From assembly GCA_030544215.1 (NCBI GenBank), contig JARZZO010000004.1:41095980-41159979 (forward strand): a stretch of DNA of 64,000 nucleotides. Direction: 5' to 3'. Origin of the DNA: Zantedeschia hybrid cultivar (Eukaryota; Streptophyta; Magnoliopsida; Alismatales; Araceae). The notes beneath the pieces are model-generated. The model made no database searches and was not told where the DNA came from. It saw only the letters and a program-made list of their open reading frames with translations. The position numbers were made by a program, and so were the translations under genes. How positions within the stretch are numbered: the first letter of the stretch is position 1; every line of letters starts with the position of its first letter. Shown piece after piece: positions 35,001 through 50,000 of this stretch.

Positions 35001-38000
35001 CACCGGTTCCCAAAAGGAACCGGTGGGGGTGCCCACCGAACCCCCCCGCCCTCTCTCACTCTCCCTCTTCTCTCACCCTTCTTGAATAAAAAAAAAAAGA
35101 AAAGGAAGGAGAGAGAGGCAAACCGGTGGCACCCCCCATCGGGCCCAAATTGGAGCCTATAAATAGGACCCCAAGGCCCTCAATTGCAAACATACACCCC
35201 ACTCCATATATTCAAAAGTGGGAAAATTCTGAGAGGAGACTCTGCTGCACTGAAGACCAAACTCGGTGTCTTTACCCGGGTTTACTGCGTTTTGGAGGAT
35301 CCCCTCGTCCCGGAGGGCTCTCTTCCTAAGGTTTATTCCTAAGGGGAAGCTCTGCTGATTTTTTTGTTGTAAAAGTCTTCTTTATAAGACGAAATTCTGC
35401 AGAAATAATGAAAGGACTCTTTTGATGTCAAATTATATGCATGTGTGTGTGTCATAAGTTTAAATAATTAATATCATGTATTATTTTTTTAATACATGGA
35501 ATTAATTTCCTAAGTACTCTAAAAATCTGATTAAAAAGAAACCTATGAATCTTAATCTTGGTCTCATTCCTAAACATAGGAGGGATAATTAAAACCTAAA
35601 CATAAATATAAACTAATTAAAGATTAATGATCTTAATTAATTACTTAAAAAATACAATAATTAATAAAAATATGTAAATAAAGTCAGAAAATGCAGTGAT
35701 AATTAGTAAAAATCAGTAAAAAAACAGAAAGTTAATAATTAAAAATACTTGACCATAGAAAATACTTATCTACCTAAGAAATCAACATAATAAATACAAG
35801 AATTGATTAAAAATCAGGAAAAACAGTTAAAAAAAACAAAAAGAAAATAAATCCAAAATATGCAAACTCTGAAATGGCCAAAATGCCCCCAAAACTTAAT
35901 ATAAATTACAAAAATACTCCCATCTATGATAAAAATATGTAAAAATCACAGAAAATTCTTAAAAATATCAAAACTTCACCGATGCCCAAAATACCTTCCA
36001 AACTTTAATAAGATGGGTAAAATTATCAAAATACCCTTACAACTCAAATATACTCAAAATAACTCTAAAATACCTCCTAAGGTTTTTGAAACCTCCCTAA
36101 ATCATTAAAAATCATTTCACACACTAAAGTGACCATAACACCCCTACACCCTCCAACTTGGCATAATTACAAAAATACCCTTATGGGCCTAAAATACTTG
36201 GAATCAATCTAGATAATTCGGAGTCAATCCAAATTTTTTCAAAAAGTCTCCTAATCAATAATAAACCCGTCCTAACTTGGGTGAGACCAAGGATTTAAAA
36301 GCTATCTTTCACTTGCATGAATGTTGAGTGCTAGTATAGATTGTTTCAAGGGCATCATACGGACGGTTAATAAAGGGTTGTCGAGTGGTTGCTCGACGTA
36401 ATTAACACTGATTGAGGTTAGTAGAGAGAGGCCATAAACTCGGATCTTCGCCTGATTCGAAGTCCCGAATTCCCTGAGGGCTAATCCTAAGCTCTCATAG
36501 TCCAATAAATAAAATGTATATAAAATTGACTTATATTTCTCCAGATAAAAACAAAAAGACCGAAATCATACAGGATTTCAAATAATAATCCGATTAGGAG
36601 AGATAGCTAGGTCGGGTTCCAAACACAGAGGCACTTTGATTTCTGAAGCCTCTTCTCTGAGGGTGATGTCCAACGTCAACAAGGTTCTTGGTGCCGAAGA
36701 GAGAATCCAGTAAGAATATGTTATTTAATTTTCTTCTTTAGCAAAAGAATCTTCTCCAGACAGGGAGCAATGAGGAAATTGCAGAAGATGTAGTGTTCAG
36801 GGCCTCTCATACAAGGAAATACTGTGCAATTTCCACAACTTTGGAACATTTGGTCCAGGGTTCTAATTATGAGGTGAGGGTTTGTGTAGATGAGAACAGG
36901 GGTTATCTTTCTTCAATAAGAAAGGCTGGAGAGTGGAGACAGTTCAAACTCTGGCTCCACACTCTTTTAGTGTTTGGAAAAAAAATTCTAGAGTTGAATT
37001 CTGGGATAAATTTTTGGGGAACCTGAATAATATCAAATCTTTGCCAAATAGAGTGCTGTCTCTTCACAGATTCCTAGAGCCAAAATGACTTATCCAGAAC
37101 AAAAAAGTGATGGGGTGTTGCCTTTTTGACTGCTTCGGAGCTCTTATCTAGATTTCCCTCTCATGCTAAAACAGTAGGATTGAGAGAGCATCGAAATGCA
37201 CATAAATCCACCATTGGGAGAAGTCTTCCCAAATGAGACCTTGGAAAAAGAAGCCTAGAATGAAGTATGTGTAGGCATTGGTAGATGTGACTACAACCTT
37301 AACTCACAAAACATTTGATTTTCGTTTTCAATCTGTTTCAATTTTATAAATGCTATTTACACAGAATTTTCATGGTCTTTCTGTGAGCCATATCTATTTT
37401 AGAGACAACTTTGTTTGTCATTCTCAATTCTTTTAGTGGAAGTTAATTGTTACATGCATAGTTGTCAAGGCGGTAATGCGATCTAAGGCATACTTGGGGC
37501 CCTTTAGTGCCTAAGCGCTTGCCTAAGCAGTGCCTAGGCGGCGCCTTCACAATCAAGTGGTGGGGGGAAGGGGGAGGGAGAAATACCCTCAAATAGGGAG
37601 GCAAGCATTTGAAGAGAAGGGAGAAGAAAAGACAGGCATATGGAAGACTCATGAAAGGTTAGAGGATACTAATAATGGCCACAAAGGGTTCCAAATTTGT
37701 GGACATGGGCGAGTGGGCCTTGTTGCCTCATTGTGGGCATCGTAGTGAGAGAAGAAAAATATTGGAATGCCTCAACATTAACATTGAGATTTGTTCACCG
37801 AAGAGAGATGATGCCAAAATTAATGAGGAAGATGAAATAATGGGGAAGATGAGATGAAGGGGGCATAAAGAACTAGGGCCCAGTCATCCACACAACCTTA
37901 TTTATCTTAGAATTTGATCCCAATTAACTCAATTTGATTAGCCCATGAACTAGCCTAGGCGTGTTAGGTGCTCCTAAGCACGCCTAAGCGGTGCCTAGGC

Positions 38001-41000
38001 ATGCATTTTTTAAGGTCCAATAAGGCGTTTAACTGCCTAGGCCTTGAAAATAATCCTTGTCGCCTAAGTGGTGCCTAGGCGTCGCCTAGGCGTAAGCCTT
38101 GACAACTATGGTTACATGGAAGAGTTGTTCTTTTCTTATTTATTTTGGAGCTCATTATTTGAGAAGGAATTCATGTTTGGATAAATGCAACTAGCATCAT
38201 AAACATTTGTGTTTCTGTGGCTGCATTTGTGGACTGCAGGTGTCTTGTGTTGACATGGAATATGTCCACTCTATAGTTTCGTATGTTATAAGAGGTGATC
38301 GCCTTACTCGCCTAGGCGATGAAGTAGGTTGAGGCAAGCCAAAAACACCTCACCTTGTCTCATGTTCGCCTCACTCACCTAGGCACTTGCTTATGATGTC
38401 TATGTCAGTGCCTGTTTCTTTTTTAATTATGTGAAACATCTTTTTCTTATTCTTGATTACTAATGCCTCTTTTAACAGTGTCCACTATCCTTTTTTCTCT
38501 TACATGCTGCCACATTTTTTCTTATTTTTTGGTTATTCCTAAGACCATCCACTACTTATGTGAGTGCATTATAGAAATTAGTCATTACATGTTGGACACG
38601 AACGTGTTTCTCAAAGTCCTAAGATTATCTTGAATGTTTTCTTTATATTGTCATTTTCTTTCTTTGTGGTGATTTATGAGAGAACACATTGCCTCAAGTG
38701 CCTAAGCGATTGCCTAGGCATTTGAGGCTGAGGCGAATCCTTGGTCGCCTCTCTTGCCTCTCGCCTTTGACTACATAGGTAGTTTCCCAGCTCGGTAATC
38801 TGGGATCCTCAATGCAAGTATTGAGGCATCAGTGGTGGATAAAATGTGCATTTTCTTCACAAATTTGGATGGAAAATATCTTATATAGTGCAGTTGCTTG
38901 TGGAAGCTTTCTTTATTACTTTTTTATTTTTAATGATGGGGTGGACATATAGGAGTGTAATATATATATTTGCTTGCGGTTAAATTTTAGGGGCACTGGT
39001 GGTCAATTGTTGACATAACCCATTTCTGATAATAACAGTAAAGCATTGCTAATAATAGCAAACTTATTATATTTATGTGATATCATTTACTCCTATGTGC
39101 ATAGCAGTCATTATGGGATGATTCATTTTCAACCGAGTTTGTTTGAATGTGTCAGGTTAACTAGGCCTTGACTGGAGGATAATCTACAAAACAGTGCCTA
39201 AGTGTAGGACATCTATGGAATTGTTCTTCTAGTACCTTTCTACTTGGAAAACTAGATTATTCTGCTGTGGAATGGAAATATGCAGTTTTTGCTTTCAACT
39301 GTGTGGATTTTCTGTTTGAATGCCCCACCCAAATGATTCTTGAGAAAGGTTTTCAAATTGCTCACTGTAGCTACTACGTGCAGATTGTGTCAAAGGATTT
39401 GTCGGAGCCTGTCCGTTCACACAAGGATCTTGATAAAGATGCTGCTCCATATTTTCACAAAGCTGTTAAATTTTATGAAGGCCTTGCAAAACAACTTGTT
39501 AATCAGGGTCACGTATTGGACATCTTTGCATCTGCGCTTGACCAGGTTAGAGATTGCCTTCTTTTGAAGCTTCTACATTCACATATACATACTCATATAT
39601 TGATAGAGAAAGACTCAAAGCTTCTTAAGAAGCTTTACTGAAAAGGTTGTATTGAAGCCATTTTGGCTCTCCTCCAAAATTTTTGCGTAAATGTGCCTCA
39701 TGCTGGAAAAATTAGCTGTAGGCAGAAGAATTTCATGAGTGATCAGTTGTTGATGATTTTACATCTCTATGTTCTTTAAAAAAGATTTTCTTTAGAAGGT
39801 TGTTGGTGCTATAGTTATTAATAGAAGATACAAGTATGAATGTGCAGCATCAGCTGAACCCCACCAAGAGCCCCATAATAACTGTGCAAAAAATGGCTGA
39901 CAGCTAAACATCCTGAATCCCCTGCCTCCTTTAACTGTCTCACAAGTGACATGGCATCTCCAATGAAGCACCATTCCCCCATTCAGAGGATTATATGCAA
40001 TAATCTACTCTCTAGAAAGCTTCGGGACGACTCAGCCACTTCTCCCATTTCTCAGAGGATTATATGTGCATTTGTTCAAAAATATCTGCGTTTATGAGAG
40101 AATGACATTTGGTTTCACTATTTTTGATGAACTCTGTGTAGTAAACTAAGCTTGGGCCACACACAGGTTTCTTCTATGTAGGAGATGAATGCAGTGATTG
40201 ATGGTACAGTTTGTCCCACGTAGATATGTAGTCTTTTAATGAGATAAATGAGATGCAGAAGTTCTGCTATCTGCCATCCAGAGCTGAATTTGCATCAACA
40301 TGCTTTTTTTCCTAAATCTTGATTTCAACCACCCCAGTTAAAGACTGTCTTCACTTTGAATATTGCTCACCGAGCCAGCTGTTGGCATTCAACTCTGGTT
40401 AATCATCATCCATTATCTCTAGTCACATTTATGCATCAAGCACCTGTGACTTAAAGGGGGCTTAAATATACTATTGGTCAGTCAAGGACCATTATAAGAC
40501 ATTAGTGGTAATCTAAAGTGCTGTATCAAATTTGAGTTTCACTGATAGTGGAAGTATATAATGGAAATGATTGTTGGTGAGGATAGACATTGAGAGAAGA
40601 TACTCGTTCAGCCACATCTATTTCAGGAATCATATGGATGTTTGTGTACTGCATTTGTGATTGTACACGTGAGTGAATTAGAGCTTTCCTTTTTCTTTTT
40701 TTTTTTCTGAATCTTGTTTCCAGGATGTCTTTTCCTTTGGATGTTATAAATTGAATTCTCCATTTCCCAACTATACCATTATACCACCTTGAGAAAACAG
40801 TTGGATTGTGTTCTTTGGATGTCCCTTTTTTCCATTTTTAGTGCTGTGAGCATGGGACTGATTTCTGCCACCTTATTTTTAAATTTCTATTGGGAAGATC
40901 AATTTCCAAACTAGGACTAAGATATTTTATATTTTTGTACAAATACCTACCTGATTTTTCAAAATCTTCATAATGTTTTTCTCAAAGGAGCAAAATGCGT

Positions 41001-44000
41001 GAAATTAGCATTGGAATGCCGTTCCCCGTTGATTACCTTGAATGTCTCCTGAGTTGTGTATTCAATATTGTGCAAGAGGAAAATATTCATATCTTTCTAT
41101 TGTTAGAATGACTATGTTCTATTAGGTTTAAAAGGATTTGAAAAATCTGCCAAAGTAGGTATCATATGGCTTCAATTTCTCCTTTTGGGCAACATTATCA
41201 TGGCACTATCAATGACTGGTTGGATGCTGTAAAAGAACCAGCTTAACTTGTAAACAATGGATGCTGTAAAAGAACCACCTTAACTTATAATCAATCATTT
41301 ACATATTTTTATTTTTTATTTTTTATTTTTTGTGAACGTGAGTAGTGCCACCTTTTCATTTAAGTGAAAATGTAAAATGATTGCATGTATCCAATTCGCC
41401 TCTTTCCCTCTTTCCCTATTTATGACACCCATTTTGTACCTTTCCTCCCCCAAAATAAAATTTCTGAAATCATCCCCAAACAAGATCCAAAAATCCTCAA
41501 ACAGGAATCCAAGAAGAGCAGCAGCTCACTTACCTTAAAGCAAACAAATGCACCCATGTGAAATTGTACAGAAAGCTAAGATGAGGTTACAGGTTTTTGG
41601 TTGATTGAATCTCTTTAAAGGCTACTGATGTACTATATATGTAGAGTAATACTTGCTGCAATGACGGTGCGTGCTGCACGCACCGTCATTGCAGTGGGTT
41701 TAAATTTTTTTCTTTTCTTATTTTTTTCTAGGTCGCCCCCGAGGTGTCCTAACCGCCCGTACTTTTTTTTGCCCGATCAGACGACCCAAAAAAATCTGAA
41801 AATTCAAAAACCGAGCCCAATGAACAGGAAAAAGTACTGTTCATTGGGCTCGGTTTTTGAATTTTCAGATTTTTTTGGGTCGTCCTATCGAGCATTGCAC
41901 TGTACGGACGGTTAGGGCACCTCGGGGGCGACCTAGAAAAAAATAAGTTTTTTTTTTAAACCCACTGCAATGACGGTGCGTGCAGCACGCACCGTCATTG
42001 CAGCAAGTATTACTCATATGTGTAACATGTTTTGTAATATGGTGGCATAAGGTATGCTTTCAAGGATCTCAACCTATTACTATTTGCAAAATTGGAAGAA
42101 AAGAGGGTTTTGGTAGAAAGTTCTTTTGATTGTTACTGTTTAGGATTCCTGTTGGCACTGAGCTTAGGGAAAATTAGGCTTAAGATGATCCGGTCATTTG
42201 CAACGGCAGCTGTGTTTGCAATCAATTAGAAGGTGTGATCAAATCCACAAGAGGATAAGAGAAGTCAGGGAAAAAGGCCTAAACTGAGATGGTCAGACTT
42301 GGTAAGAAAATGGAATGCAGGATTGACTGATCCAGATTGGAATTGGCAGTGGCCGATCCGATTTTAGGTCCTAAAAGTGATCACACTTGGAAAATTTTAA
42401 AAAGGAAAATCAATTAGATTTTTTTTAAAAAAGGAATAAATTGTGATCGGCTTGACTAAGCTGAATCAGCCCAAATAGATCAAAAGTAGCTGAATCAAAC
42501 CTAGATTAGCTGATTCCCATGTGAATTGGTCTATCTTGGTCGATTAGGTTTTGATTAAAATATGCACAAATCTTATTGAAAACCTTCGTTTGTTTTTATA
42601 TTTTCATGAACACTTCTAAATTTACAAGTGTTCTTTTTTATTTATAAAAATACCTTTTTAACTTTTAAAGTAGATTGGATTGCTTCCAGTGGTTCAGACA
42701 ATCCAATCTAGGTCAGGATTGGGGTTGGGGGGGGGGGGTTACTCAATCTGGGTGCCCTATCTGATTCTGAATTCCTCAAGTAAGAATGCACTTGAGCTTC
42801 CTAGGTTTAACTACAAATATGCAATCTGAAGAATTAAAATGACAGGGTAAGATTGATGTAGCCGATCCCAAATAAGGGGATAAGTCTCTGATGGCAATCA
42901 TTGCGATGTTCTGGATTCTTTGAACTTTTTTTCTTTAAGCTTGATATGTTTTAGCTATTCTGAATGCCATTTTTGAAGAAAAGGCCAATAAGTTAAAGAT
43001 GTCAATCGCTTTCAATATCACTTAGAAAATTCAGGATAAAAGCAAAAACTTTGAGGACCGTTGTGAATGAAATGACAGTGGACTTCCTACAGTGACACTA
43101 ATTGCAACGAAAAAAAAAGAGACAAGTTAGTCTTGCTGAGTATTTATGAAGGTGTTTATCATGCCTGTCTTATTTTTGTCTTCTAGCTTTAAGTATGTTC
43201 AATAAATTAAATCATGTGCATCATTTAACTGTAATCTGAATCTATATAAACTCCAGGTAGGAGTTGCAGAGATGAAAGTGGTTGTTGAAAGGACAGGTGG
43301 TCTTGTTGTCCTTTCAGAAAGTTTTGGGCACCCAGTTTTTAAAGATTCTTTCAAGCAAATTTTTGAGGATGGAGAGCAGTCTCTGGGCCTTTCTTTCAAG
43401 TAAGCTTTGTACAGTTCCTTTGTTTAGGCCTTGATGATTGTCGCTCAATGTAGTAGTTAAGCATTCAACTTTCTATATGGAGTAAGTGCACTTTTCAATT
43501 CACTTTTAACTATTTCTTTGTTGCACTAACATTTTTGTTGACTTGTTTACATTGTGGTCAGTATTGAATCACCTTCTTTAATTACTAGTTAAAAAGCACA
43601 TGCCAACACATAATCAAAGATACTAAGATAGAATGTGGTGTGTATATGTAAATATGGAAAGACACGTTAAAATATGATAAATATGGAAAGAATGTTCCAT
43701 TAAAATATAGAACATAAGACAAACATATAGAAAGCACACTTGTTCTTGCAATCCATCATTAAAAATAATACATATCACCCTCCTATAAGAGTGTGATATC
43801 ATTTTAATGATGGATCACAAGAACAAGAGTGTGCTTCTTACATGCTTGTCGTATTCTTGGTGTAAAAGAAAATGGTAGTTCTTGTTGATCCCTTGGCCTT
43901 GGGAGAGTTCATAGGAGCCTTATATGCGATATTGTCAACCTTCTGTTCTGCATCACAATTAAAAACACATAAGAAATCACATGAACATGGAAATACAAAA

Positions 44001-47000
44001 GAGGAAGGGGTCAAACTAGTGCCTAAGCCAGAAGATGATCTGGCATTAATGGAAAATTACAATTGCATTTGATCACATCAGGGGAGAGTTCTGTCACAAT
44101 GCAGAGGACAAGACCAATCCATTTCTATGCATCTACTCTGGCCTCCGTGGGGATCAACAATCCTCCCCCCCCCGCGAACAGGAAGTGATGAGGGCTATGG
44201 TGGTTTAAAAATAGGGATGGAGTTAAACTTGTTTGGGAGAGTGACTAGAGAGGTGAGAGAAACTGTTATAGATGTTAGTTTCAATCTTTAGAGTTCATTA
44301 ACTTCAGTTATTTCTGGCCACATAAAGCATAAAGGACGCATGGAATGAAATGTGCAATTGTTCGCATATCTTGTGGACAGATGGAACCAAAGAGAGTATT
44401 CATTTCGGTCCTTTTTATATAGTAGAATAGATATTAATGCTCTATTGTTGGTGGTGAATGGATCCGACGACCTCCACTGCAAGCTGTACTTGTTTGGATC
44501 ACATCCTAGTTCATGTTGCTTTCTCTGATGTACCTGCTGGTATACATTTCAACCGGAAAGCTCTGAGCATAGAGAAGCTATATGTTCCAATACTATTAAT
44601 AAATGCAAGTTTGGGATAAGGATTAGACAACGTCAGTTATTTCTCATGACCTTATATTATTTTCACCAAGGTTTTCATCTTTCAGCAGATGATCATTAAT
44701 CAAAGAAAAGTTCATATACATTGACATGTGGAGAAACTCTTAATGGGTCTTCTGTTTCAGTGGTACACTCGACATTATTTGTTCAAAGGACATCAAGATT
44801 CAAGGGATTATTGGTCCATGCACATCTTTGGAGAAGGTTGTTTTGCTTACATACCCTCGTGATACTGTCTGTTTACTCTCTGAAATCCTGTGTAACTTGT
44901 AATTTTCTATCTGCAGAAAGGAGCCTTGTGTGCCGATACAGTCATTGGGCAGGGAAACACAACATCATGGAAGCTATGTGGCCTTGACAAGAGCACTTGT
45001 TTGACTGTCTTCTTTGACATTTCACCTAGTGAAAAATCAAACCAACCTGGATATGCAAATCCACAGTTGTATCTGCAGTTCTTAACCACGTAAACTGCTG
45101 CTACCTTGTGTGGCTCATTATGTGTAAATGTTTGTCCTCATTTCTTACTATTCTTCTCGTTAATTTAACATTAATGTTCCTACTATTGCAGTTATCAAAA
45201 CCCTGAAGGCCAAATCAGGCTTAGGGTTACAACTGTCACAAGGAAATGGGTAGATAGCGCTGCTAACACAGAGGTTAGTTACAATTAATTAGAGATTTGA
45301 TGTATCTGCACATGTTTAAGTTGTAGTTTATTACATTTGATGTATCTGCACATGTTTATGTGCATAATTAGATTTCTTGAGAAAAAAATACTTTTAGATT
45401 CGTATGTTTAGAAATGCTTTACATGGCAATAATTAAACAAATAAATCTATTGAAATTAGGTTTGCAACTTTGCAGTGAATGATCTGAGGAAGGATGAGTA
45501 TAAGGAACATGGACATGCCTATGAAATTCTTGGTCCATTTTCACATTTCGGTTGGTCGTGATTTTGAATATTGCCTGTCTTTTTATTGAGCCCTGTTCTT
45601 TCATATAAACCCAAGAGAAGAATAGTAACAGAAGAATGATAAGTGGACTAAAAACATGCACTAGCCAACTCTATGTTACAGAACATTAACAAGTTGATTT
45701 GATGGTTTTCTATATGTTACCATTTGCTGGAACCCTCAGACATGGATCCTTAATTCCTAAAACTGGTGATGGGAACATCATTTGGGAAAGGTGTAGAAAA
45801 AATTCACATGCATATGCATGTGTGAATAGTATCTCATGGATTCAATGCCTTGATTTTTGGATACAAGTTAATGAACAAGAACATGAGTGCTTGTTGAATA
45901 TATGTGGATTAATGGTTGGGGGTTTTCTCCTAGTTGTTATTGGAGCACCCGCCATTGTAACTTTGCAGTAATAAAGAAAAATTGTTTCTGATTTGAACAA
46001 ATGTATCAGGAGCTGGTTGAAGGGTTTGACCAGGAGACTGCAGCTGTTGTGATGGCCAGATATGCTTCCTTGAAAATGGAGGCAGAGGTAATTCCTTGCT
46101 ACCATCCAATTCCAATCTCATATTAGGTACTCAAGATTGCATAACTTTGGCAAAGTTTGTGCTTCGTTAATTATAATTAATCCATTAATCTAATGTTCCA
46201 ACTGTTTAGGAGCTTTTCCAACATATATCTTGCTCCTGCCTTATGCTGTTTTTTCCCCTTATCAGGAAGAATTTGATGCAACAAGATGGTTGGATCGATC
46301 TCTTATTCGACTTTGCGCAAGATTTGGGGATTACCGAAAAGATGATCCAGCCTCATTTACATTAAATCCAAGTTTCTCCATTTTCCCACAATTTATGTTT
46401 AATTTGCGGAGGTCACAGTTTGTGCAGGTGAAGAGAGAACATCATATATGAACTTCATCTATCTGCTTGTCCATCTTATTCACTTCCGACTATCTTGCCT
46501 TTTACAGGTTTTTAACAACAGTCCTGATGAGACTGCATATTTTCGCATATTATTGAATCGGGAGAATATTACAAATTCTGTTGTCATGATTCAGCCTTCG
46601 CTAATCTCATATTCTTTCAATTCTCCTCCTGCTCCGGCATTGTTGGATGTGGCATCTATATCTGCAGACCGCATACTCTTGCTTGATGCATATTTTAGCA
46701 TAGTCATCTTTCATGGGATGACTATTGCTCAATGGCGCAACATGGGTTACCAGAATCAACCAGAGCATCAGGTGAATATGAACTTCTGTGTTGCTTTGTC
46801 TACTCTAGTGATGTCAAGAAGATGGTGAATGTTTGAACAGTGTGTGTTGCTTATACAATGGTCATTAATGATACTGGCACGATATGTAGCATTACAGTGT
46901 CTTCCCTTCTTCAATTCTTAGCATATTTTTCTTTTTCTTTTTTGGCCTTTGTCTGAAATAGTCTATAGATTTCAAATAGCCTGCATCACAGTTCTTGAGG

Positions 47001-50000
47001 TCCCAGAAATTCGTATTAGGATGATCTTATCATTGTGTCTTCCATCTGGATCGCATAAAGCTGTGCTTTGTCCAAAGAGATGCTCTAGAATATTAGTTTT
47101 GCATTCATTATTCATAGACCTCTTGCTCTAGTCATTGTATTGGTATTCTTCTAGGTGTTGTTTGGTGCACTGTAAACTGCCATAGTCCTTTGGTTTTAAA
47201 ATCATTGTTCTTAAAACTGGCAAGATCCCAAAGATTTAAAAACTGTTGTTACTTTGTTTCATTTGCCTTAAAACACACGAAAACAAAAATGGACACTTTG
47301 TTTAGTGTGCTAAATTTTTTGATCACTTTACCTTTGGTTTTAGTAGGTAAAAGTTACATTTAGGGTCCGTATGGTTCCACATAAAACACATTCAAGTAGA
47401 AAATGTTTTATGAGGAAATCAATTTACAAGGAAAAGGAAAACATAATCTATCATTTGGTACTTATGAAAATATTTTCCTGAAAATCTTTTTATTCATTTG
47501 TTTTTTCTTAAATTTTTTCCTAAAAATAAATTTATATATTTGTTTGCTGGTAAATTTTTTTTCACATGATGGGTATTACTAACATAGGATGCAGTTGGTT
47601 CTAAGTAAAACATATTTAAATGGAAAACATTTTCTAAGAAAATCAATTTACAAGGGAAACTAAAATACAATCTATCATTTGATACTTTTGAAAACATTTT
47701 CTTGAATTTTATTTATTTATTTTTCATAAAAATATTTTCTTAAAATAATTTATTTATTTCTAAAATCTGACACATTTTAAAATTAACAATGTATGCCACA
47801 AGCTGCACGGGATAGATTGGCGGGAAACGGCATCCGTCCTCTCTTGGATGCCAAATTCGTGACTTTGGTGTAGTCAATGGATCAGCTTTTCGTTGACTGG
47901 AATGTTTTCGGGGAACCAAATGACCATGTCCGTTGAGCTTTTCCCGAAAACCTCCCCATGCAGCGCATTTTACAGGGATCCAAACGGACCCTTAATGTGC
48001 TGAAATTGTGGAATCAGTTTACCCTCAGTTTTAGGAGGTGAAGTTACCTCTCATGTTTTTCGAATGTGATTTGTGAGGGGGCTGCATCAGAGGGCAAAAC
48101 CCCAATGGGAGGGGGCAGCAGCAGAACAATGCCGTAGGTGACAGGAATCGTCCACACTGGAAACTTAAATCCATTGGTTTTGGTTTCTGGTGGTCGAGGT
48201 TGGAAACCAAAACTAGGGAAAAATTGGTGCCATGTAGAATTAGACGATTTTGAAACCCAGCTATTTGCAGTGCACCAAATGTAAGGAAAACGTCAAAAAA
48301 ATATCTGTTCCCCACATTTTATCACACACCAAACAACACCTTGGTGCATTAAGTACTATAAGTTCGTTGCATTAGCGAAACAATTTGAGGTTTATATGGT
48401 TTCGGAATGCAGATTCACGTTGTCATATAAATATAAGCCAAAAGGTAATTTTTTGTGCATGTAAATTCCTTCTGTCATATTTGGTTCCCTTCTTAGGGGT
48501 CTGTCATCAATGGATTTGATATTTCATATCCTGCTATCATGTCAGTTTGTGGATTCCTTGTGTTGGCGGATGTTGCCTACATCCATGGCTTGCTGTATCG
48601 TACTGGATCGTGCCGACTCTTACAAGTCGACTCGTATATGGGCCGACCTGATTACACACCAAGTTGGACTGGATCGTGCCGGCTTATACATGCTTAATGG
48701 AATGTTTTAAATTGAGTTTTTCGTATGCGGTAAGTAAAATTATACTTTTTATATCAATTAATAGGGTACATTTCTCTAAAATGTGGCTTAAACTCATTAA
48801 TTTTAACAAACTCATTGGGTTGACTCGTGCGACTCGGACTGAGTCGGTATTGTACCGTATCTGGGAAGATACGATCTGATACACAAACCTTGCCTACATC
48901 ACATCTTTAAGCTTATGTAACGATTGTAGCCATAAGGGTCACCTTGGTCTTTTATTTTAATTGTTCTGTCTCAGTGTTCGATCATGAAATTGATTGTTAT
49001 CTTTCATGGTACCTTAGGTATCTGACCAATAGTCTGGGAAATTTGAACTAGAGTATTGGATCATATTGTATCACATATGAGATCCGGTACAGATCCAAGG
49101 TGGATCTGCAACCTTATCTGCTATGCTATTGATTTAGAAAGACTGTTTGTTAACTGAGTTATTAGCTAATAATCAGTGGATAATCCGATTATTAGTTACC
49201 ATATTCTTCATCATTCCGTTTAGAAAGGATTTCTAGGCACTACCTTATCTGCTATGAATCTTGGTTTAGAAAGACACTCCCTTAACTGAGCTATAAGCTA
49301 ATAATTGGTCAGATAATGAAGATATTGGTTATCACTTGCATCCCTACTGGGAAACATAGGCCACATACTGGAGAAGAAAGAGGGCATGCCTTTGTTTCAC
49401 ATGACAAGAAGAAGAAGAAGAAGAAGAAGAAGAAGAAGAAGAGCAGATCGTCTCATCGATGGGGGTAATCATAGAGAAGCATGTCTGGGGGGGGGGGGTT
49501 CTGGGAGCTCGGGAGCGCTTGCTGAGGCGGGAGCTTGGAAGGTGGTTGCCTCGAGAAAGAAACCTCCTCCTACCCTCTCCTCTCTGTCGGTTGACAAGGA
49601 TCATTGCTTCAGGTGTCTTTGCCGAGGCCATTGGGCCAAAAATTGCGGGGACATCCGTAGATGCTTCTGCTGCAGGGAAGCTGGATACAAGAGCTTCCAA
49701 TGCCAGCAAAGCAACAGACGAACTATCGGTTTGTCAATGGCTCCACCTCAATGCCCTCTGCTGGCTCCTTCTACCCTCCCACCTATCTTCCCCTCCAAGG
49801 TTCTCCCCTCACCCATCATGATTCCATGGTCTAATTCAGTAGTGGAAAGTCGGCTCAGATTGGAAAATTGCTTGGTGTTCTCGTCCCTTCTCGAGAAACC
49901 TCAGCTGTTTACTTTAGTCGAGATCAAATCCGCTCTGCTTAAGCTCCATTCTAAATGGCCTACAAGTAAGGATTTTTGGGTCAGGGAAATGGGAAACCTC

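Larger units (their letters stand above)
30121..39383 (+). other. SEC23 intron 2 (9.26 kb)
   Basis: Donor GTATAG at 30121, acceptor ACGTGCAG at 39383. It contains a 28-bp triplicate repeat (30809-30892), a solo LTR (33958-36625), a hAT-type MITE (37457-38110) and a diverged relative (about 38285-38780). The stretches 30121-33952, 36631-37448 and 38781-39383 show no recognisable domain; ORFs there, such as 31020-31337 and 31351-31656, match nothing I know and lack gene structure. Confidence 0.85.

Noticed and set aside
45699..45971. 90-codon ORF in SEC23 intron 7
   Set aside because: It lies wholly inside a small intron flanked by good splice sites; no domain.
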